NCBI RefSeq assembly: GCF_041053105.1
Contig: NZ_CP163444.1
Location: 7,658,501-7,722,500 of the forward strand
From: Streptomyces sp. R44
GTDB lineage: Bacteria > Actinomycetota > Actinomycetes > Streptomycetales > Streptomycetaceae
DNA: 64,000 nt
Reading direction: 5' to 3'
The translations under genes and the position numbers were made by a program. Below the pieces are notes generated by a model, which did not search any database, was not told the DNA's origin, and saw only the letters and a program-made list of their open reading frames with translations. Shown here one piece after another: positions 42,299 to 50,587 of this stretch (the stretch's first letter is position 1; each line of letters begins with the position of its first letter).

Positions 42299-43127
42299 CC
42301 CGCGCACCCACCGCGTACGGCTGTGGACCTCCGCCGTCACCGTCGGCGCCATCCTCCTCGCGGTCCTCGTCGTGCCCCCGCTCGCGCAGCTCGACGAACA
42401 GGCCGTCGACCTCTCCCGCAAGCTCCTCCCGCCGTCCTGGGACCACCCCTTCGGCACCGACGACCTCGGCCGCGACCTCCTCCTGCGCTGCGTCTACGGC
42501 CTGCGGATCTCCCTCCTCGTGGGACTGGTCGCCGCCCTCGTGGCCACCGTCGCCGGCACCGCCGTCGGCGCCGCGGCGGGAGCGCTCGGCGGCCGGACCG
42601 ACCGCGCCCTGATGCGGCTCGTCGACGCCTTCTCCTCCGTGCCGCACCTGCTGCTCGGCATCTTCGTGGTGGCCCTCTTCCGGCCCGGCGTCTGGCCCGT
42701 CATCGCCTCCGTCGCCGTCACCCACTGGCTCTCGACCGCCCGGATCGTCCGCTCCGAGGTCCTCTCCCTGCGCACCCGGCCCTTCGTGGACGCGGCGATC
42801 TCCGGAGGAGCCTCACGCGCCCGGATCGCCGTCCGGCACCTGCTGCCGGCCGTCCTGCCGCAGGCCGGACTCGCCGCCGTCCTGATGATCCCGCACGCCA
42901 TGTGGCACGAGTCCGCGCTCTCCTTCCTCGGCCTCGGCCTTCCCAGCCACCAGGCCAGCCTCGGCAACCTCGTGCAGAACGCCCGCTCATCGCTCCTGGC
43001 CGGCGACTGGTGGCCCACCCTCTTCCCCGGCCTCCTGCTCATCCTGCCGACCCTCGCCATCGCCGGCCTCGCGGGCGCCTGGCGCGATCACCTCAACCCA
43101 CGCCGCCGATCGGAGCTGACGCTTTGA
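42291..43127 (+). CDS. nikC: ABC transporter permease (NikC/DppC type)
   Basis: The 278-residue permease has an N-terminal helix and the motif HPFGTDDLGRDLLLRCVYGLR found in all DppC-type proteins, then an EAA-loop relative near RTRPFVDAAISGGASRAR. It overlaps the nikB-like gene by 8 bp and its own stop overlaps the next start (TTGA). Translation coupling is likely throughout this operon. Confidence 0.82.
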   Translation: MADPRTHRVRLWTSAVTVGAILLAVLVVPPLAQLDEQAVDLSRKLLPPSWDHPFGTDDLGRDLLLRCVYGLRISLLVGLVAALVATVAGTAVGAAAGALGGRTDRALMRLVDAFSSVPHLLLGIFVVALFRPGVWPVIASVAVTHWLSTARIVRSEVLSLRTRPFVDAAISGGASRARIAVRHLLPAVLPQAGLAAVLMIPHAMWHESALSFLGLGLPSHQASLGNLVQNARSSLLAGDWWPTLFPGLLLILPTLAIAGLAGAWRDHLNPRRRSELTL

Positions 43128-44116
43128 ACTCCCGCGTCGAACGCGCCCTTCAGGCCGTCACCGCCGAGCGGGCCGAGGACGCCGTCCTCAGCGTCCGCGG
43201 CCTCACCGTCAGGTTCCGGATGCCCGGCGGCCGGACCGTCGCCGCCGTCGGCGACGCCGACTTCGACCTGGCGGCGGGGGAGTGCCTCGCCCTCGTCGGC
43301 GAGAGCGGCTGCGGCAAGTCCGTCCTCGCCTCCGCCCTCCTCGGCCTCCTCCCCGGGAACGCCGAGACCTCCGGTACGGCGCTCCTCGACGGCACGGACC
43401 TCCTCGCCGCCGACGAGAAGACCCTCGCCCGCACCGTACGCGGCAGGCGCGTCGGCCTCGTGCCCCAGAGCCCCGCGGCGCATCTCACGCCCGTCCGCAC
43501 CGTACGGTCCCACCTGGAGGAGACCGTCCGCGCCCTCACCTCCACCGGGCGCCGGGGGCGCCGCAAGGCCGCCGAGGCCGCCGCCGACCGCGCCGCCTTC
43601 CCCGCCGGACACCTCGACCGGTACCCGCACGAACTCTCCGGTGGCCTCGCCCAGCGCGCCGCCACCGCCCTCGCCCTCATCGGCGACGCCCGGCTGCTGC
43701 TCGCCGACGAACCCACCACCGGCCTCGACCGCGACCTCGTCGACCGCACCGTCGACGAACTGCGCCGCCACGCCGACGAGGGCCGCGCCCTGCTCCTCAT
43801 CACCCACGACCTGGCCGCCGCCGCACGCATCGCCGACCGCGTCGCCGTCATGTACGCGGGCCGGATCGTCGAAGTCGCCCCCGCCCACCGCTTCTTCGGC
43901 CCCACCGGGCCCCGGCACCCCTACGCCCGCGGCCTGCTCGACGCCCTGCCCGACCGGGCGTTCACCCCGATCCCCGGCATGCCGCCCGAGCTGTCCGCCC
44001 TGCCCGAGGGCTGCGCCTTCGCCCCGCGCTGCCCCCGCGCCACCGACCGCTGCGCCACCCGCCCCGACCTCACGGCCGGAGTGGCCTGCCACCACCCGGA
44101 GCAGCCCCGTGCTTGA
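43124..44116 (+). CDS. nikD: ABC transporter ATPase (NikD/DppD type)
   Basis: The 330-residue ATPase has Walker A GESGCGKS, signature ELSGGLAQRAATALAL, Walker B LLLADEPTTGLD and the C-terminal OppD-type Cys cluster (GCAFAPRCPRATDRC), which binds a metal in this family. The start is TTG overlapping the previous stop with GGAGC 7 nt upstream. It powers the importer with the next ATPase. Confidence 0.82.
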   Translation: MNSRVERALQAVTAERAEDAVLSVRGLTVRFRMPGGRTVAAVGDADFDLAAGECLALVGESGCGKSVLASALLGLLPGNAETSGTALLDGTDLLAADEKTLARTVRGRRVGLVPQSPAAHLTPVRTVRSHLEETVRALTSTGRRGRRKAAEAAADRAAFPAGHLDRYPHELSGGLAQRAATALALIGDARLLLADEPTTGLDRDLVDRTVDELRRHADEGRALLLITHDLAAAARIADRVAVMYAGRIVEVAPAHRFFGPTGPRHPYARGLLDALPDRAFTPIPGMPPELSALPEGCAFAPRCPRATDRCATRPDLTAGVACHHPEQPRA

Positions 44117-44774
44117 ACTCGACTCCGTCACCGCCGGATACGAGCGCCGCGCCCCCGTCTTCCGCGGTGCCTCCCTCACCCTCGCCCCCGGCGAGTCCGT
44201 CGGACTGCTCGGCCCCAGCGGCTGCGGAAAATCCACCCTCGCCCGGGTCGCGGCCCTCCTCCACCGCCCCGACGCGGGCCGACTCGTCCTCGACGGCACC
44301 GAGGTACGGGCCTGGCGGCACCGCGCCCCGCGCGAGCAGCGCACAGCCGTCGGCGTCGTCTTCCAGCAGCCCCGCGCCGCCGCCGACCCCCGCCTCACCC
44401 TCACCGAACTGATCGCCGAACCCCTGCGCGCCACCGGCCGCCGCGCCGCGGCCGCCGACCGGGTCGCCGCCCTCGCCCCGGCCGTCGGGCTCACCCCCGA
44501 CCTCCTCGGCCGCCGCCCCCACGAGGTCAGCGACGGCCAGCTCCAGCGCGCCTGCCTGGCCCGCGCCCTGACCCTCCGCCCCCGCTGGCTGATCTGCGAC
44601 GAGATGACCGCCATGCTCGACGCCTCCACCACCGCGGCACTCGTCGCCGCCGTCGAGACCTACCGCGCCGAGACCGGCGCCGGCCTCCTCGCCGTCGGCC
44701 ACGACCGCGTCCTGCTGAACCGCTGGTGCGACCGCACGGTCGAATGGAAGGACTGCCTGGCCACCGCGCCCTGA
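44109..44774 (+). CDS. nikE: ABC transporter ATPase (NikE/DppF type), short
   Basis: The 221-residue ATPase has Walker A GPSGCGKST, a signature degenerate to VSDGQLQRACLARAL (serine-glycine-glycine replaced by SDG), Walker B WLICDEMTAMLD and switch histidine in VGHD. It lacks the oligopeptide-binding C-terminal extension, as NikE does. It overlaps the preceding gene by 8 bp. A hairpin terminator follows. Confidence 0.8.
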   Translation: MLELDSVTAGYERRAPVFRGASLTLAPGESVGLLGPSGCGKSTLARVAALLHRPDAGRLVLDGTEVRAWRHRAPREQRTAVGVVFQQPRAAADPRLTLTELIAEPLRATGRRAAAADRVAALAPAVGLTPDLLGRRPHEVSDGQLQRACLARALTLRPRWLICDEMTAMLDASTTAALVAAVETYRAETGAGLLAVGHDRVLLNRWCDRTVEWKDCLATAP

Positions 44775-44786
44775 CCGGATCTCACC

Positions 44787-44808
44787 CGTATGGCCGCCCC
44801 GCCATACG
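44787..44808 (+). terminator. Hairpin terminator of the nickel operon
   Basis: CGTATGGC and GCCATACG form a perfect 8-bp stem around a 6-nt loop, 12 bp past the last stop of the operon. There is no U-tract. Confidence 0.6.
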
Positions 44809-44887
44809 CCCGGACGGACCGCGCATTCCGTCACACTGTCCGCCGAACGCCGCAATTCCGGTGCGGCGACGGAGGGACGTGAGAGCG

Positions 44888-45082
44888 ATGGCCGTTTCCA
44901 TTTCTGTCGTGGTGCTGCTGCTGGTGCTGGCCGTGATCTTCCTGCGGAACGGCGGCCTGAAGGTCACCCACGCCCTCGTCTGCGCCCTGCTCGGCTTCTT
45001 CCTCGCCGGCACCAGCATGGCGCCCACCATCCACAACGGCGTCGCGGCCACCGCGAACGTGGTCTCCAGCCTCAGGCCCTGA
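44888..45082 (+). CDS. Small conserved membrane protein
   Basis: The 64-residue protein is mostly two hydrophobic helices (MAVSISVVVLLLVLAVIFL and HALVCALLGFFLAGTS) with a short soluble end (MAPTIHNGVAATANVV). Proteins of this size and pattern occur widely in Streptomyces and are called hypothetical; none has a proven role that I know. The ATG follows a GGAGGGA stretch. Isolated between terminators. Confidence 0.6.
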   Translation: MAVSISVVVLLLVLAVIFLRNGGLKVTHALVCALLGFFLAGTSMAPTIHNGVAATANVVSSLRP

Positions 45083-45091
45083 CCCGCCGCG

Positions 45092-45127
45092 CCGGGGGTT
45101 CGGATATCCGAACCCCCGGTTCGGGGG
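45092..45127. promoter_or_regulatory. Perfect 28-bp palindrome with a third inverted half site
   Basis: Positions 45092-45119 form a 28-bp perfect palindrome centred on GGATATCC, with no loop. It is continued by GGTTCGG (45118-45124), so CCGAACC and GGTTCGG alternate three times. It lies 10 bp past the small membrane gene and 53 bp before the ABC exporter start. It could be a terminator, or a multimeric operator of the exporter's NarL-type regulator; the lack of a loop and the extra half site favour an operator. Confidence 0.55.
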
Positions 45128-45172
45128 CGAGCACGATCGACCCGCCCGGCCCCGCCCGCCGAGGATGAGGGC

Positions 45173-45925
45173 ATGGCTGAGACGACGACGGACACGAGGG
45201 CGGCGACCGCCGCACGCGCCGAGGACCTGCACCGCTCCTACGGGCGCGGCGCCGCCACCGTACACGCGCTGCGCGGGGTGTCGGTGGCCCTCGCGCCGGG
45301 CACCTTCACCGCGGTGATGGGCCCGTCCGGATCCGGGAAGACCACCCTGCTGCACTGCCTCGCCGGAATGGACCGGCCCACCCGCGGCGCCGTGTGGTGG
45401 GGCGACACCGAGGTGACCCGGCTGCCGGAACGGAGACTGGCGGAACTGCGGCGGACCCGGATCGGCTTCGTCTTCCAGGCGTTCAACCTGATGCCCGCCA
45501 TGACCGTCGCCCAGAACGTCGAGCTGCCCGGCCGCCTCGCGGGCGCCCGGCCGGACCGCGGCCGCGTCCTCGACGCGCTCGCCCGAGTCGGCCTCGCCGG
45601 GCGCGAACGGCACCGCCCCGGACAGCTCTCCGGAGGCCAGCAGCAACGCGTGGCCATCGCCCGCGCGCTCGTCTCCCGGCCGCGCGTCCTCTTCGCCGAC
45701 GAACCGACCGGCGCGCTCGACCGGGCCACCGGCCACGAGGTCCTCGCCCTGCTGCGCTCAGGCGTCGACCAGGACGGCCAGACCTGTGCGATGGTCACCC
45801 ACGACCCCGTCGCCGCCGGATACGCCGACCGCGTCCTGCTCCTGGCCGACGGCCTCGTCGTGGACGAACTCGACCGGCCCACCCCCGCCGAGGTCGCGGC
45901 ACGCCTCGGCCGGCTCGGCGGGTGA
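45173..45925 (+). CDS. ABC exporter ATPase (MacB/LolD-type)
   Basis: The 250-residue ATPase has Walker A GPSGSGKTTLLHCLAG, Q loop in IGFVFQAFNLMPAMT, signature [15 protein letters not shown], Walker B VLFADEPTGALD and switch His in MVTHDPVAAGYAD. This family works with FtsX-like permeases in mechanotransmission export, often for peptide antibiotic or cell-envelope stress resistance. It overlaps the permease by 4 bp. It heads a five-gene region ending with a two-component system. Confidence 0.88.
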   Translation: MAETTTDTRAATAARAEDLHRSYGRGAATVHALRGVSVALAPGTFTAVMGPSGSGKTTLLHCLAGMDRPTRGAVWWGDTEVTRLPERRLAELRRTRIGFVFQAFNLMPAMTVAQNVELPGRLAGARPDRGRVLDALARVGLAGRERHRPGQLSGGQQQRVAIARALVSRPRVLFADEPTGALDRATGHEVLALLRSGVDQDGQTCAMVTHDPVAAGYADRVLLLADGLVVDELDRPTPAEVAARLGRLGG

Positions 45926-47298
45926 GCGCCGTGACCCTCCTCGCCCTCGCACAGCTGCGCCGGCGTCCGGCCGCCTTCGCCGGACTCGCGGTCGCGCTCT
46001 TCCTCCTCGTCGCCACGACGACGCTCTTCGGCTCCCTGTTCGCCACCGAGGCCACCGCCCCCGACGCCGTCCGCCGGACGGCGGTGGCGGGGCCCGGCCT
46101 GATGGTGATCGCGGGTGCCTTCGGCGAGATCGCCGTCCTGGTCGCCTTCTTCGTCGTCGTCAACGCGGTCGGCTTCGCGCTGCGCCGGCAGCACCGCGAG
46201 CTGGCGCTGCTGCGGACCATCGCGGCCACCCCCCGTCAGGTACGACGCCTCGTCCGCGTCCAGATCGCCGCCACCGCGCTCGCGGTGGCCGCGCCCGGCG
46301 CGCTCGCCGGGACGTCCGCCTCCCGCCTCTTCCTCGACGCGCTGCGGCGGCGGGGGATGGCGGCGCCCGACCTGCGGGTTCCGCTCACCCCACTGCCCGC
46401 CCTCGTCGCCGTGACGATCACGCTCGCCGTCGGGCTCGCCGCCTCGGCCGTCGCCGTCCGGCGGATCTCCCGGATCGCGCCCGCGGCCGCGCTCACCGCG
46501 ACCGCCACCGAGCAGGGACGGACCGGCGTGCCGCGCCTGCTCGCGGGCATCTGCGCCGCGGTGGGCGGCGGCCTGCTGCTGAGGCTCGCCGCGACCAGGC
46601 CCGCGGGGGAGCTGGACAAGGCGGGGCAGGCGGCGCTGTTGGGTTCGCTGGTGCTGCTCGTCGCGGTCGGCCTGACGGGGCCGCTCGCGGCGCGGGCCCT
46701 GGTGGCCGTCCTGGGTGCGCCCGCACGGGCGCTGATGCCCGGCACGGGCTGGCTCGCGGACGCCCAACTGCGGGGGTACGCCCGGAGGCTGACGTCCGCC
46801 GTGGTGCCGGTCGCGCTGCTCGTCGGTCTGTCGGCGACCATGATGATCATGACACGTACCGCAGAGCACGCGGCCGGCACGACCGGTGCCACCTCCGCCA
46901 CCGACGTCTGGCTCCGCCAGGCCGAACTGGCCCTGCTCACCTCCTTCGCCGCCGTCTCCACGATCAACACGCTCATCGCGGTCACGGGGGAGCGGCATGG
47001 CGAGTTCGCCCTGCTGCGGCTCGTCGGGGCGACCAGGCGTCAACTGCTGCGCATGCTCACGGCCGAGGCCGCGCTGACCACCGCGGTCGGCGTCCTCCTC
47101 GGCAGCGCGGTCGCCGCCCTCTCCACGTCCGCCTTCAGCACGGCCGCGACCGGATCGCCGCTGCCGTCCGTCCCGGCCGAGGCCTGCGCCTGGATCGTCA
47201 CGGGCGCGGCGGTGCTGACGTTCCCGGCGACCCTGGGCGCGGGCCTGCGCGCGATCCGGGGCCCGGCGGCCGAACGGGCGGGCGGCGGCCGTGACTGA
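45922..47298 (+). CDS. FtsX-like ABC permease
   Basis: The 458-residue protein has two FtsX-type permease domains, each with paired TM helices; typical segments are VALRRQHRELALLRTIAAT and VTGERHGEFALLRLVGATRR. The large extracytoplasmic domain of MacB is small here. It overlaps the ATPase gene and its stop is inside the start of the histidine kinase gene, so all three are coupled. Substrate unknown; peptide antibiotics are a fair guess for a kinase-linked pair. Confidence 0.84.
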   Translation: MSAVTLLALAQLRRRPAAFAGLAVALFLLVATTTLFGSLFATEATAPDAVRRTAVAGPGLMVIAGAFGEIAVLVAFFVVVNAVGFALRRQHRELALLRTIAATPRQVRRLVRVQIAATALAVAAPGALAGTSASRLFLDALRRRGMAAPDLRVPLTPLPALVAVTITLAVGLAASAVAVRRISRIAPAAALTATATEQGRTGVPRLLAGICAAVGGGLLLRLAATRPAGELDKAGQAALLGSLVLLVAVGLTGPLAARALVAVLGAPARALMPGTGWLADAQLRGYARRLTSAVVPVALLVGLSATMMIMTRTAEHAAGTTGATSATDVWLRQAELALLTSFAAVSTINTLIAVTGERHGEFALLRLVGATRRQLLRMLTAEAALTTAVGVLLGSAVAALSTSAFSTAATGSPLPSVPAEACAWIVTGAAVLTFPATLGAGLRAIRGPAAERAGGGRD

Positions 47299-48550
47299 CC
47301 CGGACGCCGGGCGGACGCCCGGGTCCGCGTCCGCCTGGCGCCGGTACTTCTCCGTGCGTGCCGGCGACTGGGTGTTCGCGGTCGTGGGGATGCCCCTCGC
47401 ACTGGTCTGTGGCGCCTACGCACTCGCCGTTCTGTACGCCGGGACCCTGCTCTCGCTCACCGTGCTCGGGCTGCCGTTCGTGGTCGTCGCGCTGCTCGGC
47501 GCGCGGGGTCTCGGCGGGCCGCATCGTCGCCTCGTCGGCGCGCTGCTCGGTGCGACCGTCGAGGCTCCGGCCGGGCTGACCCGTCCCCACGGGCTCATCG
47601 CCCGTGGCCGGGTCGTCCTCGCCGATCCGGTCGCCTGGCGGACGCTGCTGTACCTGGTCCTGCGGCTGCCGCTCGGCGTGCTCGGGCTCCTCGTCGCGGT
47701 GGGGCTGCCCCTCGGGTGCGGATGGCTGATCGGCTTTCCGCTCTGGGGGCGCCTGATGGAGCCCGATTCCCCGCCCGCCGCCTGGCTGGACGCCACGTCC
47801 GTCCTGCTCGGTCTCGCCCTGCTCGCCGGTGTGCCCGGTGCGCTGCGGGCCGTGGCCGGGGCGAACCGGCGGCTCGCCGGATGGCTCCTCGGGCCCGCCC
47901 GTGCCCAGCGCCGGGTCCGCGAGCTGGAGGCGGCCCGTGCCGCGCTGCTCGCGGACAACGGCGACCGGCTCCGCCGTCTGGAACGGGACCTGCACGACGG
48001 CACGCAGGCCCGGCTCGTGGCCCTGGCCATCACCCTCTCGCTGACCGACGACGCGCTCGACCCGGAGTCCGGCCCGGACCTCGCCCGGCTGCGGACCCTG
48101 CTCGACCGTGCCCGTGGCCAGACCGAGGAGACCGTCGCCGAGCTGCGGCTGCTCACCCGCGGCATCCACCCCGTCGCCCTGGACGGCGGTCTCGGCGAGG
48201 CCCTGCCGGGACTCGCCGCCACCTCGCCCGTCCCCGTCACCCTCCGGCTGGACCTCGCCGAACGCCCGCAGGAGGCGATCGAGCGGGCCGTCTACTTCTG
48301 TGCCGCCGAGCTGCTCACCAACATCGCCCGGCACAGCGGGGCCCGCGCGGCCGGGCTCGCGGCCAGCGTGCGCGGCGGCCGGGTGCGGCTGACGGTCCGT
48401 GACGACGGCCGCGGCGGCGCGGCCCCCGGCGGCGGTACCGGTCTCGCCGGTCTGGCCGAGCGGCTCGCGGCGGTGGACGGCACCCTGCGGGTGGACAGTC
48501 CGCCGGGCGGCCCGACGGAGATCACCGCCGAGCTGCCCGCCAGGCTGTGA
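47291..48550 (+). CDS. NarL-type sensor histidine kinase
   Basis: The 419-residue kinase has an N-terminal membrane domain of about four helices with the sensor layout seen in Streptomyces kinases (FAVVGMPLALVCGAYALAVLY), a HisKA_3 domain with the phospho-acceptor near residue 235 in LERDLHDGTQARL, and a HATPase domain (ELLTNIARHSGARA, VRDDGRGGA). It lies 8 bp inside the permease gene, so it may sense substrate or permease state. Its partner regulator is convergent at 8 bp. Confidence 0.88.
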   Translation: MTDPDAGRTPGSASAWRRYFSVRAGDWVFAVVGMPLALVCGAYALAVLYAGTLLSLTVLGLPFVVVALLGARGLGGPHRRLVGALLGATVEAPAGLTRPHGLIARGRVVLADPVAWRTLLYLVLRLPLGVLGLLVAVGLPLGCGWLIGFPLWGRLMEPDSPPAAWLDATSVLLGLALLAGVPGALRAVAGANRRLAGWLLGPARAQRRVRELEAARAALLADNGDRLRRLERDLHDGTQARLVALAITLSLTDDALDPESGPDLARLRTLLDRARGQTEETVAELRLLTRGIHPVALDGGLGEALPGLAATSPVPVTLRLDLAERPQEAIERAVYFCAAELLTNIARHSGARAAGLAASVRGGRVRLTVRDDGRGGAAPGGGTGLAGLAERLAAVDGTLRVDSPPGGPTEITAELPARL

Positions 48551-48557
48551 CGGCCGG

Positions 48558-49232
48558 TCAGCCGCCGGTCCCGGACGTCTCGGACAGATAGGCGAGGACC
48601 GCCTTCACGCGCCGGTTGTCCGCCTCCGTGGCCGGCAGGCCGAACTTGGCGAAGACGGCCGCGACATGCTTCTCCACCGCCCGCTCCGAGACCACGAGCC
48701 GCTCGGCGACGGAGCGGTTGGAGTGCCCCTGCGCCATCAGCTCCAGGACCTCCCGCTCGCGCGGTGTCAGGGTGTTCACCCGGCCCCCGCGCTCGCCGTG
48801 CACCAGCCGGTCGACCACCTCAGGGTCGAGCGCCGTGCCGCCGTCCGCCACCCGGCGCAGCGCGTCCACGAACTCGGAGGTACGGGCGACGCGTTCCTTC
48901 AGGAGGTAGCCGACGCCCGTCGCCCCGCCGGCGAGGAGCCGGGCGGCCCAGGCGGTCTCGATGTGCTGGGAGAAGACGAGGACGCCGACCTCGGGCCTGG
49001 TCGCCCGGATCTCGACGGCGGCCCGGATGCCCTCGTCGGTGTGGGTGGGCGGCATCCGGATGTCGACCACGGCGACGTCGGGCCGGTGCCGGTCCACCGC
49101 GGCGAGCAGCTCGTCCGCCGTCCCCGCGGTGGCCACCACCTCGCATCCGCGGGCGCCGAGCAGTTCGACCATCCCGTCCCGGAGGACGACGGAGTCCTCG
49201 GCCAGCACCACGCGCAGAGATCGTTCGTTCAC
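48558..49232 (-). CDS. LuxR/NarL-type response regulator
   Basis: The 224-residue regulator has receiver domain acceptor D57 (VAVVDIRMPP) and an HTH_LuxR domain (NTLTPREREVLELMAQGH, VSERAVEKHVAAVFAKF). GTG start is chosen because the open upstream extension is not protein-like. It is convergent with its presumed kinase, so it does not share its mRNA, and may bind the palindrome before the ABC exporter. Typical in structure and length. Confidence 0.88.
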   Translation of the reverse strand: MNERSLRVVLAEDSVVLRDGMVELLGARGCEVVATAGTADELLAAVDRHRPDVAVVDIRMPPTHTDEGIRAAVEIRATRPEVGVLVFSQHIETAWAARLLAGGATGVGYLLKERVARTSEFVDALRRVADGGTALDPEVVDRLVHGERGGRVNTLTPREREVLELMAQGHSNRSVAERLVVSERAVEKHVAAVFAKFGLPATEADNRRVKAVLAYLSETSGTGG

Positions 49233-49397
49233 CCCGCCATTATTCGTTCGGCCCACCCGTGCGGGCCCCGTTCTGGGGCGTCCTCCGGACCGCTCGTGAA
49301 CGGCGCATGAAAGCGGGGGCGGCTCCATGTACTTCTCACGCACCCCCGCCTACCGTCGGTAACAGGCGCGAACATGCCAGGAATCCGAGGAGCCGTT

Positions 49398-49931
49398 TTG
49401 ACCACCCCACCACCCCGCGGACGAGCACGCGCCCTCGCGCTGATCGCCGCCCTCGCGGCGACCGTCCTGGCGGGCTCCGCACCCGTCGCCCAGGCCGAGG
49501 AGATCCCCCTCGCGCCGGGCCACCGCCTCGTCGACCATTACGAGGGCGCCCCCGCCACCGCCCGGCCCGTGCCCGGCAAGGGCCCCGCCCAGCACCCGTA
49601 CCTCGCCCCCAACGGCCGCAGCGGCATGCACGCCGACGGCGCCGGCAGCGGCACCCACCCCTTCCCCGGGCCGCTCGGCCGCGACCCCGAGGTCTCCAGC
49701 GAGAAGATCGCCGCCCTCGGCGGCGAGTGCGCCACCGTCACCTTCGACGCCGCCGGCCGCCTGGTCACCGTCTGCGGCACCTTCAGCGGCTTCCTCCTGA
49801 AGCTCCTCGACCGGCGCACCCTCGCCACCCTCGCCGAGTACAAGCTGCCGCAGCGCTCCTCCACCGTCGAGGCCGTCACCCGCCTCGACTTCGAGAAGAT
49901 CTTCAAGAAGTCCTCGCCCTCATTGCGCTGA
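49398..49931 (+). CDS. Secreted protein, apparently truncated at its C-terminus
   Basis: The 177-residue protein has a signal peptide (RGRARALALIAALAATVLAG, VAQA) and starts a soluble domain (IPLAPGHRLVDHYEGAP, RPVPGKGPAQHPYLAPNGR). It ends abruptly as TRLDFEKIFKKSSPSLR. In my memory similar Streptomyces proteins are far longer and continue with a propeller-like part; the loss would fall at about 49915. Sequence changes character right after. TTG 49398 follows GAGGAG 5 nt upstream; ATG 49374 would lengthen the tail before the signal. Reading as a gene interrupted by an integrated element is inferred. Confidence 0.65.
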   Translation: MTTPPPRGRARALALIAALAATVLAGSAPVAQAEEIPLAPGHRLVDHYEGAPATARPVPGKGPAQHPYLAPNGRSGMHADGAGSGTHPFPGPLGRDPEVSSEKIAALGGECATVTFDAAGRLVTVCGTFSGFLLKLLDRRTLATLAEYKLPQRSSTVEAVTRLDFEKIFKKSSPSLR

Positions 49932-50017
49932 CCTGCACGGATGGCCGTGCGAGGTGTGCTGGCCTGCGACTTTGCAGCTTTCCAAGGCTTTCATGATGAC
50001 GCCGTCTTAGCCGGTCG

Positions 50018-50070
50018 ATTCTCCCCAGCCGCTCCCCAGGGCGCCTTCATTCTCCCCAGATTCTCCCCAG
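50018..50070. repeat. ATTCTCCCCAG direct repeats at island edge
   Basis: Three perfect 11-bp copies of ATTCTCCCCAG lie at 50018-50028, 50049-50059 and 50060-50070; a fourth partial copy (CTCCCCAG) is at 50032-50039. Two are directly tandem. Repeats of this size beside an integrase remnant are typical of arm-type binding sites of tyrosine integrases, though a decayed coding repeat is also possible. Confidence 0.5.
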
Positions 50071-50214
50071 CAGCAGCCAGTTCGGGGCGACATCACCGCT
50101 GGTGAGCTGACTTCCTCGTGCCTGCGAGACCGCTACTCATCGTCATCGGCCCCGAGCGCGCGCGTGGGTCCTGGGCATGGAGGCCCCGGGTCGGCAGAAG
50201 CAGGGTGGTCAGTG
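50071..50214. other. Gap with no gene between repeats and integrase remnant
   Basis: I see no coding frame with Streptomyces-like character, no tRNA and no clear hairpin here. It presumably belongs to decayed integrase or attachment-site DNA. Confidence 0.4.
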
Positions 50215-50298
50215 TCCAAGCGGTCCTACGATCTCAGGCACGCTGGCAGCTCGTACTCGCTGTACTCCGGTGTGGACCCGGCCGAATGCGCTCGCTGA
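50215..50298 (+). pseudogene. Fragment of a tyrosine recombinase (integrase)
   Basis: The fragment reads KRSYDLRHAGSSYSLYSG followed by VDPAECAR and a stop. This is the active-site box of Streptomyces tyrosine integrases, whose usual form is RPYDLRHAG with LNSGVDPAECARRAG; the LRH of the catalytic HxLRH motif is intact. The rest of the enzyme, including the nucleophilic tyrosine, is missing. Its presence at the point where sequence style changes marks the edge of an integrated element. Confidence 0.7.
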
Positions 50299-50587
50299 GC
50301 GTCTGCGGCGCGATCGAGCGAGTTCGTCGCCTTCGCGTTGGCTCTCTACGCGGACGATCCCGTCGAGGACGAGCAGGTCCTACAGATTCCGTACGGTGAG
50401 GAACTCGTCTGGGGTGACGTACGTGCACTTCGCCGCAAAGGTCATGAGGATGTCCGGGACGACCGAGGTCACGGTGCTCTGTCCAGTGGGATACGCCGGG
50501 CGGTGGCCGCGAACGCCCGTCATCGCGTTCGTCTGCAGCTCGATCGCCGTGGCAGGCGTGGTCTCGGCGCTGAACACGGCTGCCTGA
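50299..50587 (+). pseudogene. Remnant of a DUF1345-like membrane protein, frameshifted
   Basis: The first frame gives FVAFALALYADDPVED and IPYGEELVWGD; one extra base at about 50419 then moves the sense to the next frame: TYVHFAAKVMRMSGTTEVTV and IAFVCSSIAVAGVVSALNTA. Together they match the C-terminal third of the intact gene at 54.6 kb ([40 protein letters not shown]). The N-terminus is lost, replaced by the integrase fragment. It is thus a decayed paralogue, and ends next to the antiporter gene. Confidence 0.65.

Noticed and set aside
1..49900. A biosynthetic gene cluster for a specialised metabolite
   Set aside because: No polyketide synthase, NRPS, terpene or RiPP core gene is present; the redox genes are isolated.
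50177..50587. A single intact gene in this stretch
   Set aside because: The sense changes frame at about 50419 and its first half is integrase DNA, so it is better read as two remnants.
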